From positions 62,001 to 126,000 of the forward strand of contig NZ_SBHN01000006.1 of NCBI RefSeq assembly GCF_006980715.1: a DNA stretch of 64,000 nt, written 5' to 3'. This DNA is from Telmatospirillum sp. J64-1. Its GTDB lineage: Bacteria > Pseudomonadota > Alphaproteobacteria > Rhodospirillales > Magnetospirillaceae. The notes under the pieces are model-generated. The model saw only the letters and a list, made by a program, of their open reading frames with translations. It had not been told where the DNA came from and ran no database searches. Position numbers and translations under genes: made by a program. How positions within the stretch are numbered: the stretch's first letter is position 1; each line of letters opens with the position of its first letter. This document shows positions 1 through 10,991 of the stretch, one piece after another.

Positions 1-1947
1 ATAGATCGAGAAGGTCGCCCCCTGCCCCGGCGCGCTGTCCACGAAGACGTAACCGTCGGTCTGGCGCACGATGCCGTAAACGGTGGACAGGCCCAGCCCG
101 GTGCCCGCGCCGACCTCCTTGGTCGAGAAGAAGGGCTCGAAGATGCGTTCCTGCAAATCCTTGGGGATGCCGGTGCCGGTATCGGAAACCTCGATCAGCA
201 CGTATTCACCGGGCGGCATGCATTCCGCCCCGCGCTGCACCGGCCGTTCCACCGCCACGCCGCCGGTGCGGATGGTCAGCATGCCGCCGCCGGGCATGGC
301 ATCGCGGGCATTGACCGCCAGATTGATGATGACCTGGTCGAACTGGCCGGGATCGACCCGCACCAGTCCGAGCCCGCGCCCATGAACCATGCGCAACTCG
401 ATGGTCTCGCCCAGCAGGCGGCGCAGCAGGTTGGACAGATCGGCCAGAGCATCGGTAACGTCAAGCAGGCGCGGCTGCAAGGCTTGGCGGCGCGAGAAGG
501 CCAGGAGCTGGCGCACCAGGGCGGCGGCGCGATTGGCATTCTGCTTGATCTGCATGATGTCGGCGAAGGACGGATCGCCCGCGCCGTGGCGCTGCAGCAG
601 CAGGTCGCAGAAGCCGATCATGGCCGTCAGCAGGTTGTTGAAATCGTGCGCCACGCCCCCGGCGAGCTGGCCCATGGCCTGCATCTTCTGCGACTGGGCG
701 AACTGGATTTCCAGGTTCTTGCGCTCGGTGGTGTCGATGAAATGCAGCACCAGCCCCGAGACCTCGCCCTCCTCCACCGACGGATTGACGTAGAGCGAGC
801 AGATCAGGCCGCGCGGGCCTTTCAGGCGGACTTCCAATTGTTCGGTCCGGCTGCTCCCCATCAGCACCCGCGACAGCCCCTCCTCCGCCGCGGCGTGGTC
901 TTCCTCGACCAGCACGTCCACCACGGGGCGGCCCGCCACGTCGTCGCCCTTCAGGCCCAGCATGTCCTGGAAAGCAGGGTTGCACAGGGCCAGGGTGCCG
1001 TCGAGATCGACCAGGGCGATGCCCACCGGCGCGTCGTCGAACAGCCAGCGGAAGCGGCGTTCGGCCGTGCGCAGGGCGCGTTCCCACTGGCGCTCGGGCA
1101 TCAGGTCGCGCACCACCACCGAACGGGTGAAGGTCTCGCCGCCCTCGTCGAAGACGGTATGGGTCAGGAAGGCCTGGAAGATCTCGCCGCCGCGCCCTTT
1201 CAGGCGCATCTCGCTGCGGTCCTCCTCGGGATTGGGCACGGCGCCCAGCACCTCGCGCAGGTCCGCCCCGATCAGGTCCAGCGGGCTGCGCCCCAGCCAG
1301 TCGGCCAAACGCTGGTTGGCATAGCGGATGCGCCCGTCGGTATCGGCGGAATAGCAGCCGACGGGCAGGAAGTCGATGAAGTCGGTCAGGCTTTCATATT
1401 CGCGGCGCAGCGTCTCGTCGATGGCGCGGCGGGCCGAGACATCCTCCATCGCCCAAAGCCGCGCCCCCGGCAGCCCCTCGACCGGACGCACCAGGAAGCG
1501 CAGCCATTCCCGCTCGCCGCCCGGCGCCGTCAGGGCCAGTTCGGCGCGATAGGATTCGCCGACCAGGGCGGCGCTGCGCAGGCGGGCAAGTTCATGCTGG
1601 GCGCGCTCATCCCCTTCGACCAGCGGGGCGAACGGCGCCAGCGGGTCGCTGGCGAGACCGAAGCGCCGGGCCGGGGCATTGCGGTAGATCTCCTGCCCCT
1701 CCGCTCCGACCAGCAGGCGGCCCATGCGGTCGGAATCGAGGGTACGGGCCAGGGCGAAGGCGCGGGTTTCGGCGGCGGCCTGACGGCGTTGGCGCAGCAG
1801 CAGAAGCACGCCGGCCGCCAGGCCAAGCACCACCGCCAGCACCACGGGCACCAGAGCGTCATCACGACCTGCCAGCGCCAGTCCCCCCAAGGCTGCAATG
1901 GCGGCGGCCAGCCCCCAGGCCAGCGGATCAGAGAAGCTTTTCCTAAT
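1..1947 (-). CDS. cckA: CckA-type hybrid sensor histidine kinase (3' end outside window)
   Basis: Membrane-anchored PAS histidine kinase; in alphaproteobacteria CckA feeds the ChpT-CtrA phosphorelay that controls cell cycle and flagella. Read leftwards, the frame has two hydrophobic stretches near the N-terminus, PAS-like segments, an H-box HDFNNLL (His codon at 646-648), and ATP-binding motifs DTGTGI and GTGLGLS, ending in SAPGQGATFSIY at the window edge, so the expected receiver domain lies outside. No ATG, GTG or TTG exists between the in-frame stop at 1963-1965 and residue ~20. An ATT codon at 1945-1947, preceded by AGGGAA and overlapping the flhB stop, is the best start I can find; TTG at 1888-1890 is the alternative. 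Family assignment is firm, the start is not. Confidence 0.85.
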   Translation of the reverse strand, partial: MRKSFSDPLAWGLAAAIAALGGLALAGRDDALVPVVLAVVLGLAAGVLLLLRQRRQAAAETRAFALARTLDSDRMGRLLVGAEGQEIYRNAPARRFGLASDPLAPFAPLVEGDERAQHELARLRSAALVGESYRAELALTAPGGEREWLRFLVRPVEGLPGARLWAMEDVSARRAIDETLRREYESLTDFIDFLPVGCYSADTDGRIRYANQRLADWLGRSPLDLIGADLREVLGAVPNPEEDRSEMRLKGRGGEIFQAFLTHTVFDEGGETFTRSVVVRDLMPERQWERALRTAERRFRWLFDDAPVGIALVDLDGTLALCNPAFQDMLGLKGDDVAGRPVVDVLVEEDHAAAEEGLSRVLMGSSRTEQLEVRLKGPRGLICSLYVNPSVEEGEVSGLVLHFIDTTERKNLEIQFAQSQKMQAMGQLAGGVAHDFNNLLTAMIGFCDLLLQRHGAGDPSFADIMQIKQNANRAAALVRQLLAFSRRQALQPRLLDVTDALADLSNLLRRLLGETIELRMVHGRGLGLVRVDPGQFDQVIINLAVNARDAMPGGGMLTIRTGGVAVERPVQRGAECMPPGEYVLIEVSDTGTGIPKDLQERIFEPFFSTKEVGAGTGLGLSTVYGIVRQTDGYVFVDSAPGQGATFSIY

Positions 1948-3013
1948 GGTCCAATTTTCCCTTCAGGCGCATGACATAGCCGATGACTTCGGCCACGGCG
2001 CGGTAATGCTCGGCCGGAATCTCCTGGTCGATCTCCACCGCCGCATAGAGGGCCCGGGCCAGCGGCGGGTTTTCCACCACGGTCACGTCGTTTTCCTCGG
2101 CCAGCTTGCGGATGCGCAAGGCGACCAGGTCCAACCCCTTGGCGACGACGACCGGCGCGTTCATTTTGTCCAAATCGTATTTCATGGCAACCGCATAGTG
2201 GGTGGGGTTCATTACCACCACATCGGCCGTGGGCACGGCCTGCATCATGCGCTGCCGGGATTTTTCCATACGCAATTGCCGAAGGCGCCCCTTGACCATG
2301 GGATCGCCTTCCTGCTGCTTGTGCTCGTCGCGCACTTCCTGCTTGGTCATGCGCTGATCCTCGCCGTGCTTATAGCGCTGATAGGCCCAGTCGGCGATGG
2401 CGATGAAGGTCATCACCCCCAATACCGCACCGATCAGCACCAGCACCGTGTCGCGCAGATAGGCGAGCATGCCCCACAGGTCCATGCCCGCCAGCAATTC
2501 CACATTGGCCATCATCGGCCAGACCAGCGCCGCGCCGATAGCACCGACGATGACGATCTTGAGCACGCCCTTGAGGAATTCCATCAGCGAGCGTGACGAG
2601 AACTGCCGCTTGAAGCCCGCCAAGGGACTAATATTGCTCCATTTCGGCTGAATTTTCTTAGGGGTGAACAGCAGCCCTACCTGCACCAGATTCGCAATGA
2701 TACCGATCAAGACCGCCATCCCCAGCGGCACCGCCATCACCAGCCCCACATCAAGCAGCAGGTCGGTGGCCATCACCCGCAAGGCCGGGCCATCGGCACC
2801 GAAGCTGTGGGGACGTTCGATGAATTTTTGCAGGATGCCGCCCAACCGCGAAGTCATCCAGCCCAGGATCAGCCCGACGATCCCCAGGGCGGCGAGAAAC
2901 ATGAACCACGTCTTGACTTCCTGGGAAACCGGGACCTGGCCTTCCTCACGCGCCTTCTCCAGCTTTCGGGCTGTCGGTTCTTCCGTTTTACTAGATTTGT
3001 CCTCTTCGGCCAT
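1943..3013 (-). CDS. flhB: Flagellar type III export switch protein FlhB
   Basis: FlhB is the inner-membrane export-gate component that switches substrate class from rod/hook to filament by cleaving itself. The 356-residue protein has a charged N-terminus typical of the family (EEPTARKLEKAREEGQ), four hydrophobic segments between residues ~35 and ~210, and a cytoplasmic domain carrying the autocleavage motif NPTH at residues 269-272, the same numbering as in enteric FlhB. Length is normal. It is the last flagellar gene of the leftward operon, 10 bases after fliR, and its stop overlaps the proposed start of cckA, which suggests translational coupling of the kinase to the flagellar operon. Confidence 0.97.
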   Translation of the reverse strand: MAEEDKSSKTEEPTARKLEKAREEGQVPVSQEVKTWFMFLAALGIVGLILGWMTSRLGGILQKFIERPHSFGADGPALRVMATDLLLDVGLVMAVPLGMAVLIGIIANLVQVGLLFTPKKIQPKWSNISPLAGFKRQFSSRSLMEFLKGVLKIVIVGAIGAALVWPMMANVELLAGMDLWGMLAYLRDTVLVLIGAVLGVMTFIAIADWAYQRYKHGEDQRMTKQEVRDEHKQQEGDPMVKGRLRQLRMEKSRQRMMQAVPTADVVVMNPTHYAVAMKYDLDKMNAPVVVAKGLDLVALRIRKLAEENDVTVVENPPLARALYAAVEIDQEIPAEHYRAVAEVIGYVMRLKGKLDH

Positions 3014-3023
3014 CGTCCGCGCC

Positions 3024-3782
3024 CTATTCGATGAAGGACATCAAGGTGGACTCGAAATAGTCGAAGAAAACCAGCATCATCGCCGACAGCGCCATCATCA
3101 GCAGCCCCAGGCCCAGGATGTTCTGCAAGGGCAAGGCGATGAAGAAGATCTGCATCTGCGGCATCAGACGCGACAGCAGGCCCAGACCGGCGAAGAAGAC
3201 CAGCACCGCCACCATCACCGGCGCCGCCATCTGCAGCCCGATGCGGAAGCTGGTATTGACCATGTTCGCCAGCATATCCGCCGCGTCGCCCCAGGGCAGG
3301 CCCTGGCCGGGCAGGAACAGGGTATAGCTGTCGATCACCGCCAGCAGCATCAGGTGATGCAGGTTGAGGGCGAAGATCAGCACCAAAGCGAGATTGGTCA
3401 GGAAGCTCGACAGCACCGCTCCCTGCTGTTCGGCGATGATGTCGAAGCTCAGGGCGTTGGACAGGCCCGCCTGCATGGAGATGACCTGGGCGGCAAATAC
3501 CAGCGCCCCCATCATCACCTGCATCAGCAGGCCGAAGAAGAGGCCGATGGCGGCTTCGCGCAGGATCAGCAGCAGCAGGCCGGGCACCGTGACCGGCATG
3601 GGCGGCAGACCGGACTGCACCGCGGGCAGCACCACGAGGCTAATCAACAGGGCCAAGCTCAGCCGCGCGCGGGCATTGACCAGCCGTCCGCCGAAGCCGG
3701 GAAAGGTCATCAGGGCGGAGCCCATGCGGACGAAGACCAGCAGGAACTGGAAGAGATTGACCTCGATGAGCTCGGTCAACAT
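3024..3782 (-). CDS. fliR: Flagellar export-gate protein FliR
   Basis: FliR is part of the FliPQR export channel at the base of the flagellar hook-basal body. The 252-residue protein is almost entirely hydrophobic with about six membrane segments and the family's N-terminal pattern (FLLVFVRMGSALMTFPGFGG) and a late glycine-rich LGLLSRLMPQMQ segment. It starts 5 bases after fliQ and is followed 10 bases later by flhB, the usual fliQ-fliR-flhB order, so the three are surely cotranscribed. Confidence 0.96.
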   Translation of the reverse strand: MLTELIEVNLFQFLLVFVRMGSALMTFPGFGGRLVNARARLSLALLISLVVLPAVQSGLPPMPVTVPGLLLLILREAAIGLFFGLLMQVMMGALVFAAQVISMQAGLSNALSFDIIAEQQGAVLSSFLTNLALVLIFALNLHHLMLLAVIDSYTLFLPGQGLPWGDAADMLANMVNTSFRIGLQMAAPVMVAVLVFFAGLGLLSRLMPQMQIFFIALPLQNILGLGLLMMALSAMMLVFFDYFESTLMSFIE

Positions 3783-3787
3783 CGCCG

Positions 3788-4054
3788 TCAGCCTCCGGCG
3801 ATGGCCCGGTCCATCATCTGCATGGTGAATTCCACCATGGTATGGAGCATGAAGGGCAGGAACAGCATCAACGAGACGAAGATCAGGATGATCTTCGGCA
3901 CAAAGGTCAGCGTCATTTCCTGGATATGGGTCAGCGCCTGGAACAGGGCGATGATCAAGCCCACGACCAGACCGGTCAGCAGCACCGGCACGCTGACCTT
4001 GAGCATGGTGAAGATCGCCAGGCGGGCGACATCGAGGACTTCGGCTTCCGTCAT
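3788..4054 (-). CDS. fliQ: Flagellar export-gate protein FliQ
   Basis: Small inner-membrane component of the FliPQR channel. The 88-residue protein has two membrane hairpin helices separated by the conserved QALTHIQEMTLTFVPKI segment, and its length is exactly that of the family. It lies 47 bases downstream of fliE and 5 bases upstream of fliR in the leftward flagellar operon. Confidence 0.96.
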   Translation of the reverse strand: MTEAEVLDVARLAIFTMLKVSVPVLLTGLVVGLIIALFQALTHIQEMTLTFVPKIILIFVSLMLFLPFMLHTMVEFTMQMMDRAIAGG

Positions 4055-4101
4055 GTGGCCGCCCTGCAGCGCCTAGAAAAACGAGGTCATGCTGCCGATC
4101 G

Positions 4102-4407
4102 TCAGATCGGCATCTGCATGATTTCCTTATAGGCGGTGACCACCTTGTCGCGCACCGCGACGACCGTGTCCAGCGTCAGCTCGGCATTGGTCACGGCATT
4201 GACCACTTCGCGGATATCGGCCTTGCCGGCGATGGCCTGCTGGCTCATGCGCTCGCCTTCCTTGGCGTTATCCACGGCGGTGCGGGCGGCATCCTTGACC
4301 ATGTCGGCGAAGCCGCCGCCGGCGGCCTGACCGGCATCGGAAGTCTGGGTCACCGGGGCCTGGGCAACGGCGGCATAGGCGGCGACGGCGTCGGAAATCT
4401 TGATCAT
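4102..4407 (-). CDS. fliE: Flagellar hook-basal body protein FliE
   Basis: FliE joins the MS ring to the proximal rod and is exported by the flagellar type III system. The 101-residue protein has a poorly conserved, alanine-rich N-terminus with the motif GGGFADMVKDA, then the conserved C-terminal helix region ending ELTLDTVVAVRDKVVTAYKEIMQMPI, diagnostic for FliE. It follows flgC after 21 bases and precedes fliQ. Confidence 0.95.
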   Translation of the reverse strand: MIKISDAVAAYAAVAQAPVTQTSDAGQAAGGGFADMVKDAARTAVDNAKEGERMSQQAIAGKADIREVVNAVTNAELTLDTVVAVRDKVVTAYKEIMQMPI

Positions 4408-4428
4408 CTATAGCTTCCTTGCAGGCGT

Positions 4429-4839
4429 TTAGCGCAGCATCTCAACCGTGCGCGACAAAAGCGCCTTGGAGGTCATGACCACATTGAGATTGGCTTCATA
4501 GGTGCGCTGAGCCTCGCGCATGTCCATCAACTCGATCAGCGGGTTGACGTTGGGGGTCAGCACATAACCCTCGGCATCGGCGGCGGGATGACGGGGATCG
4601 AACTTCTTGGTGAAATCGGACATGTCGCCGCGCACCTTGTCGACCTGGACCAGCTGGGTCCCGGAGGCGCGGTCCAGTTCGGACTTGAAGCTGATGACCT
4701 TGCGCCGGTACGGGTCCTCGCCGGGCATCTGCGGCAGCGAATCGGCATTCGCCAGGTTTTCCGACACCACCCGCAGACGGTGCGACTGCACCTTCATGCC
4801 CGAGGTGGCGATCATCTGCGCCCGCTTCAGATCATCCAT
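4429..4839 (-). CDS. flgC: Flagellar proximal rod protein FlgC
   Basis: Proximal rod subunit. The 136-residue protein carries the N-terminal rod motif SGMKVQSHRLRVVSENLANADS and the C-terminal motif LIELMDMREAQRTYEANLNV, which form the paired helices of axial proteins. Length agrees with FlgC. It begins 17 bases after flgB and precedes fliE, the conserved flgB-flgC-fliE order. Confidence 0.96.
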   Translation of the reverse strand: MDDLKRAQMIATSGMKVQSHRLRVVSENLANADSLPQMPGEDPYRRKVISFKSELDRASGTQLVQVDKVRGDMSDFTKKFDPRHPAADAEGYVLTPNVNPLIELMDMREAQRTYEANLNVVMTSKALLSRTVEMLR

Positions 4840-4856
4840 GCCCTAATTCCCCCGTA

Positions 4857-5261
4857 TCAGCCCTGACCCTTGCCCAGGGCGGTGCGGATCATCTTGACGT
4901 GTTTCTGGAACAGGTTGGCGGCCAGGTCGTAGGCGCCCTTGGCCTCGCTCAGCTTGACCATCTGCTCCTCCAGCACCACGGCGTTGCCGTCGATGGTGGA
5001 TTCATAGGGCCTGCCGTCCTTGCGGACCTCGGCCACCCGATGGATCAGGGGCTCGGACACCACATGGCGCGGATTGGTCACCGCCGCGGCCACCTGCGGC
5101 TGCTGGCCCAGATGGCTCTTGAAATCCAGCGCCTTGACGTCGCGCGGCTGGTATTTCGGCGTATCGGCATTGGCGATGTTCTGGGCCAGCACTTCCTGAC
5201 GCTTGGCCACCCAGTCCATCCGCGTCCGCGCCATCTGGAAGAGTGTGAGCTTGTTGAGCAT
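4857..5261 (-). CDS. flgB: Flagellar proximal rod protein FlgB
   Basis: Proximal rod subunit and first gene of the leftward flagellar operon. The 134-residue protein has the rod motif RQEVLAQNIANADTPKYQPRD near residue 22 and a C-terminal helix (LAANLFQKHVKMIRTALG). The 185-base gap upstream, shared with the rightward flhB-like gene, should hold the promoters for both flagellar transcription units. Confidence 0.95.
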   Translation of the reverse strand: MLNKLTLFQMARTRMDWVAKRQEVLAQNIANADTPKYQPRDVKALDFKSHLGQQPQVAAAVTNPRHVVSEPLIHRVAEVRKDGRPYESTIDGNAVVLEEQMVKLSEAKGAYDLAANLFQKHVKMIRTALGKGQG

Positions 5262-5320
5262 CTGCTTTTTCCACCTGTTCGCGGCAGCACGCCGCCGCCA
5301 CGCTACTTTGGCGCCCCAGC

Positions 5321-5376
5321 CTTTAACAAAGCGTAAAGCCGTGTCACAAAAGGGGCGGTTTTACCCTTTGTTAAGC
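5321..5376. promoter_or_regulatory. Pair of inverted CtrA-like boxes in divergent flagellar promoter region
   Basis: Two near-identical 20-mers face opposite ways: CTTTAACAAAGCGTAAAGCC at 5321-5340 on the + strand and GCTTAACAAAGGGTAAAACC read on the - strand at 5376-5357 (17 of 20 bases equal). Each contains TTAA-N7-TAAA, one base from the CtrA consensus TTAA-N7-TTAA. They sit 60-115 bases from the two divergent flagellar starts. CtrA control of flagellar genes is established in several alphaproteobacteria, and cckA ends the leftward operon; that these are CtrA sites is inference. Confidence 0.5.
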
Positions 5377-5446
5377 CCACGGGGCATAAGACTATCGTCA
5401 ACCTAGCCGAGGCTGCGCCTCGGCACAACCGAGATCCCGGACCACC

Positions 5447-5800
5447 ATGTCTCCCGAGGCCCGCTTGAGCGACAGCGCCAGCCATAGCAGCCCAGAGCAG
5501 CGTAACATCGAGCAGCGCAGCATCGCCGTGGCCCTGGCCCATGACCCCGAGGGAGACAGCGCCCCCCGCGTGGTCGCCTCGGGACGCGGCAGCGTGGCCG
5601 CGCAGATCCTGGAAATCGCCTTCGCCAACGGCGTCAAGGTACGCCAGGATGCCGATCTCGCGGAAATCCTGGCTGCCCTGGATATCGACAGCGAAATCCC
5701 CGTCGAGGCCTTCGCCGCGGTGGCGGAAATCCTGGCCTATGTCTATAAGGCCAATGCCATGGCCGACTCGACGCCCCCCGGCCGGGCGGGAGAACCCTGA
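5447..5800 (+). CDS. FlhB C-terminal-domain-like flagellar protein
   Basis: Stand-alone homologue of the FlhB cytoplasmic domain (often called FhlB or FlhB2), thought to help or substitute for the cleaved FlhB domain in substrate switching. The 117-residue protein has the FlhB-C core: IAVALAHDPE, PRVVASGRGSVAAQILEIA, NGVKVRQDADLAEILAALDID and EIPVEAFAAVAEILAYVYK. It lacks membrane segments and has no NPTH autocleavage site. It starts the rightward flagellar operon and its stop overlaps the next start by one base (TGATG). Confidence 0.88.
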   Translation: MSPEARLSDSASHSSPEQRNIEQRSIAVALAHDPEGDSAPRVVASGRGSVAAQILEIAFANGVKVRQDADLAEILAALDIDSEIPVEAFAAVAEILAYVYKANAMADSTPPGRAGEP

Positions 5801-6135
5801 TGCCCCCCGTCGCCCATCACTACACGCCTGACGACCTGCGCAACGAAGTGCAGAAGATCTCGTCGCTGGTCACAACCGCGCGCCGCCTGCTGGCCTCGGA
5901 CAAGAGCGTGGACCTCTCGGCCCTGGAGGGCAAGATGCGCCATGTCTGCGCCATCGCCGCCCTGCTGTCGCCCGACCACGCCCGTCCGCTGCTGCCCGCG
6001 CTGGAAGCGCTGCTGGCCTCGCTCGACGAATTGGGCAAGGACCTGCAGGCCCAGCAGAGCCGCCTGGAAGCCCGCACGGCCTCCCCCGCCCCGCCTTCCT
6101 CCGGCCCCTCCGGCCGGGACCAGGATCAGACGTAG
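5800..6135 (+). CDS. Unknown 111-residue protein in flagellar operon
   Basis: I do not recognise this family. The 111-residue protein is soluble, without signal peptide or membrane segment, predicted mostly helical (LRNEVQKISSLVTTARRLL; ALEALLASLDELGKDLQAQQSRLEA), with a low-complexity Ala/Pro/Ser tail from residue ~92. Start and stop are tightly packed: one-base overlap with the FlhB-like gene upstream and 10 bases before fliO. The position between two export-apparatus genes suggests a flagellar assembly or regulatory role, perhaps a partner of the FlhB-like protein, but nothing in the sequence proves this. Confidence 0.8.
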   Translation: MPPVAHHYTPDDLRNEVQKISSLVTTARRLLASDKSVDLSALEGKMRHVCAIAALLSPDHARPLLPALEALLASLDELGKDLQAQQSRLEARTASPAPPSSGPSGRDQDQT

Positions 6136-6145
6136 AAAGATCCCG

Positions 6146-6463
6146 ATGGACCTCGACACTTACATGCGCTTCATGCTGGCCCTGGTCTTCGTCCTGGGCC
6201 TGATCACCGTCGCCGCCTGGGCGGCCCGCCGTTTCGGCATGGGGCCGCGCCTGGCGGGCGGCGGCAAGCGCAAGCGCCTGGCCCTGGTGGAAACCATGAT
6301 GATCGACGGCAAGCGCCGCCTGGTGCTGGTCCGCCGCGACGACAAGGAACATCTGCTGCTGATCGGCGGCGGCAACGACGTCGTGGTCGAGCAAGGCATC
6401 ACCGACGGCTTCCGCGCCAGCCTGGGCGGCGAGACCGCCGCCAAGACCGGAGACGGCGAATGA
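6146..6463 (+). CDS. fliO: Flagellar biosynthesis protein FliO
   Basis: FliO assists assembly of the FliP ring of the export gate. I chose the ATG at 6146, giving 105 residues, because the hydrophobic segment (FMLALVFVLGLITVAAWAARRFG) then lies at the N-terminus as in the family; a longer open frame upstream merely overlaps the previous gene. The membrane segment is followed by the FliO core KRLALVETMMIDGKRRLVLVRRDDKEHLLLIGG. It overlaps fliP by four bases (ATGA), indicating coupling. Confidence 0.92.
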   Translation: MDLDTYMRFMLALVFVLGLITVAAWAARRFGMGPRLAGGGKRKRLALVETMMIDGKRRLVLVRRDDKEHLLLIGGGNDVVVEQGITDGFRASLGGETAAKTGDGE

Positions 6464-7218
6464 CCCGCCCGCTTGACTGGCGCAGGCTGCCCCTGCGCAG
6501 ACTGGGCCTCGCCGCCCTGCTGCTGAGCCTTGCCGCCCTGCCCGCATCGGCGCAGGAATTCACCCTGGATTTCGGCGATCCCACCGGGTCGACGGCGGCC
6601 CGCATCATCCAGCTGGTGCTGATGCTGACGGTGCTCAGCATCGCCCCGTCGATCCTGGTGATGGTCACCTCCTTCACCCGCATCGTCGTGGTGCTGAGCT
6701 TCCTGCGCCAGGCGCTGGGCACGCAAAGTGCGCCGCCGAACATGGTGCTGATCAGCCTGGCGCTGTTCCTGACCGCCTTCGTCATGATGCCGACCTTCGA
6801 GCAATCCTGGAACCAGGGCATCCAGCCCCTGGTCGAGGGACGCATCGACGAGATGGAGGCGATGGAACTGGCCGCCCAGCCCTTCCACGACTTCATGTTC
6901 CGCCATGTGCGCGACGAGGATTTGCGCCTGTTCCTCGACATCTCCCGTGCGCCGGAAGTGGCCGGGCCGGAGGACGTGCCCTATCAGGCCCTGATCCCGG
7001 CCTTCATGATCAGCGAATTGCGCCGCGCCTTCGAGATCGGCTTCCTGATCTTCCTGCCCTTCCTGATCATCGACCTGGTGGTCGCCTCGGTGCTGATGTC
7101 CATGGGTATGATGATGCTGCCGCCGGTGATGATCGCCCTGCCTTTCAAGCTGATCTTCTTCGTGCTGGTGGACGGCTGGTACCTGATCTCGGGCTCGCTG
7201 GTGCAAAGCTTTGGTTGA
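6460..7218 (+). CDS. fliP: Flagellar export-gate protein FliP
   Basis: FliP forms the pentameric core of the type III export channel. The 252-residue protein has a cleavable signal peptide (AALLLSLAALPASAQ), then membrane segments including MLTVLSIAPSILVMVTSFTR and the conserved C-terminal MGMMMLPPVMIALPFKLIFF, both FliP signatures. It is the last gene of the rightward flagellar operon; the 100 bases before pgi carry no strong terminator. Confidence 0.97.
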   Translation: MTRPLDWRRLPLRRLGLAALLLSLAALPASAQEFTLDFGDPTGSTAARIIQLVLMLTVLSIAPSILVMVTSFTRIVVVLSFLRQALGTQSAPPNMVLISLALFLTAFVMMPTFEQSWNQGIQPLVEGRIDEMEAMELAAQPFHDFMFRHVRDEDLRLFLDISRAPEVAGPEDVPYQALIPAFMISELRRAFEIGFLIFLPFLIIDLVVASVLMSMGMMMLPPVMIALPFKLIFFVLVDGWYLISGSLVQSFG

Positions 7219-7283
7219 TACCTCCTTGGCGTAGGAAACCTCCCCTTTAGGCGGGGATGGCCGGGGGGCGGAGGCTCTGCTAA

Positions 7284-10819
<3,536 letters not shown>

Positions 10820-10823
10820 GGCA

Positions 10824-10950
10824 AAGTATAACGCCCGCCCATCCGCGATCATTGATTTATTGATGAGACACAGATGGACACAGATATCTGTGTTTATCCG
10901 TGTCCATCTGTGGACCTTTATTCCCTCTTAACGCCAGCTTCCCTACACCG
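10824..10950. repeat. Hairpin repeat, left copy
   Basis: Left member of a direct repeat whose other copy is at 13728-13842. It contains CACAGATGGACAC (10869-10881) and its exact complement (10900-10912), enclosing a perfect 16-base palindrome ACACAGATATCTGTGT (10878-10893). Outer shared blocks include CCCATCCGCGATCATT and GTGGACCTTTATT. It lies between convergent mutL and ubiV and could act as a transcription terminator or recombination site; its function is unknown. Confidence 0.9.
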
Positions 10951-10968
10951 GCGCGCGGTCGGTGCGCC
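10943..10968 (-). pseudogene. Possible relic of a beta-lactamase 3' end
   Basis: At the edge of the left repeat the sequence reads, on the - strand, RTDRAPV followed by TAG. It matches 21 of 23 bases of the intact beta-lactamase gene at 13928-13950 (PTDRAPV), but joins directly to the stop codon. This is what a 90-base, in-frame deletion between the two CACCG motifs at 13838 and 13928 of the intact gene would give. The stretch is short and GC-rich, so chance cannot be excluded. Confidence 0.35.
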
Positions 10969-10991
10969 CGCGCCGAACCGGCTCGCGCGGA

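Noticed and set aside
382-1974. 530-residue open frame on the + strand
   Set aside because: Antisense shadow of cckA, whose motifs are clear on the - strand.
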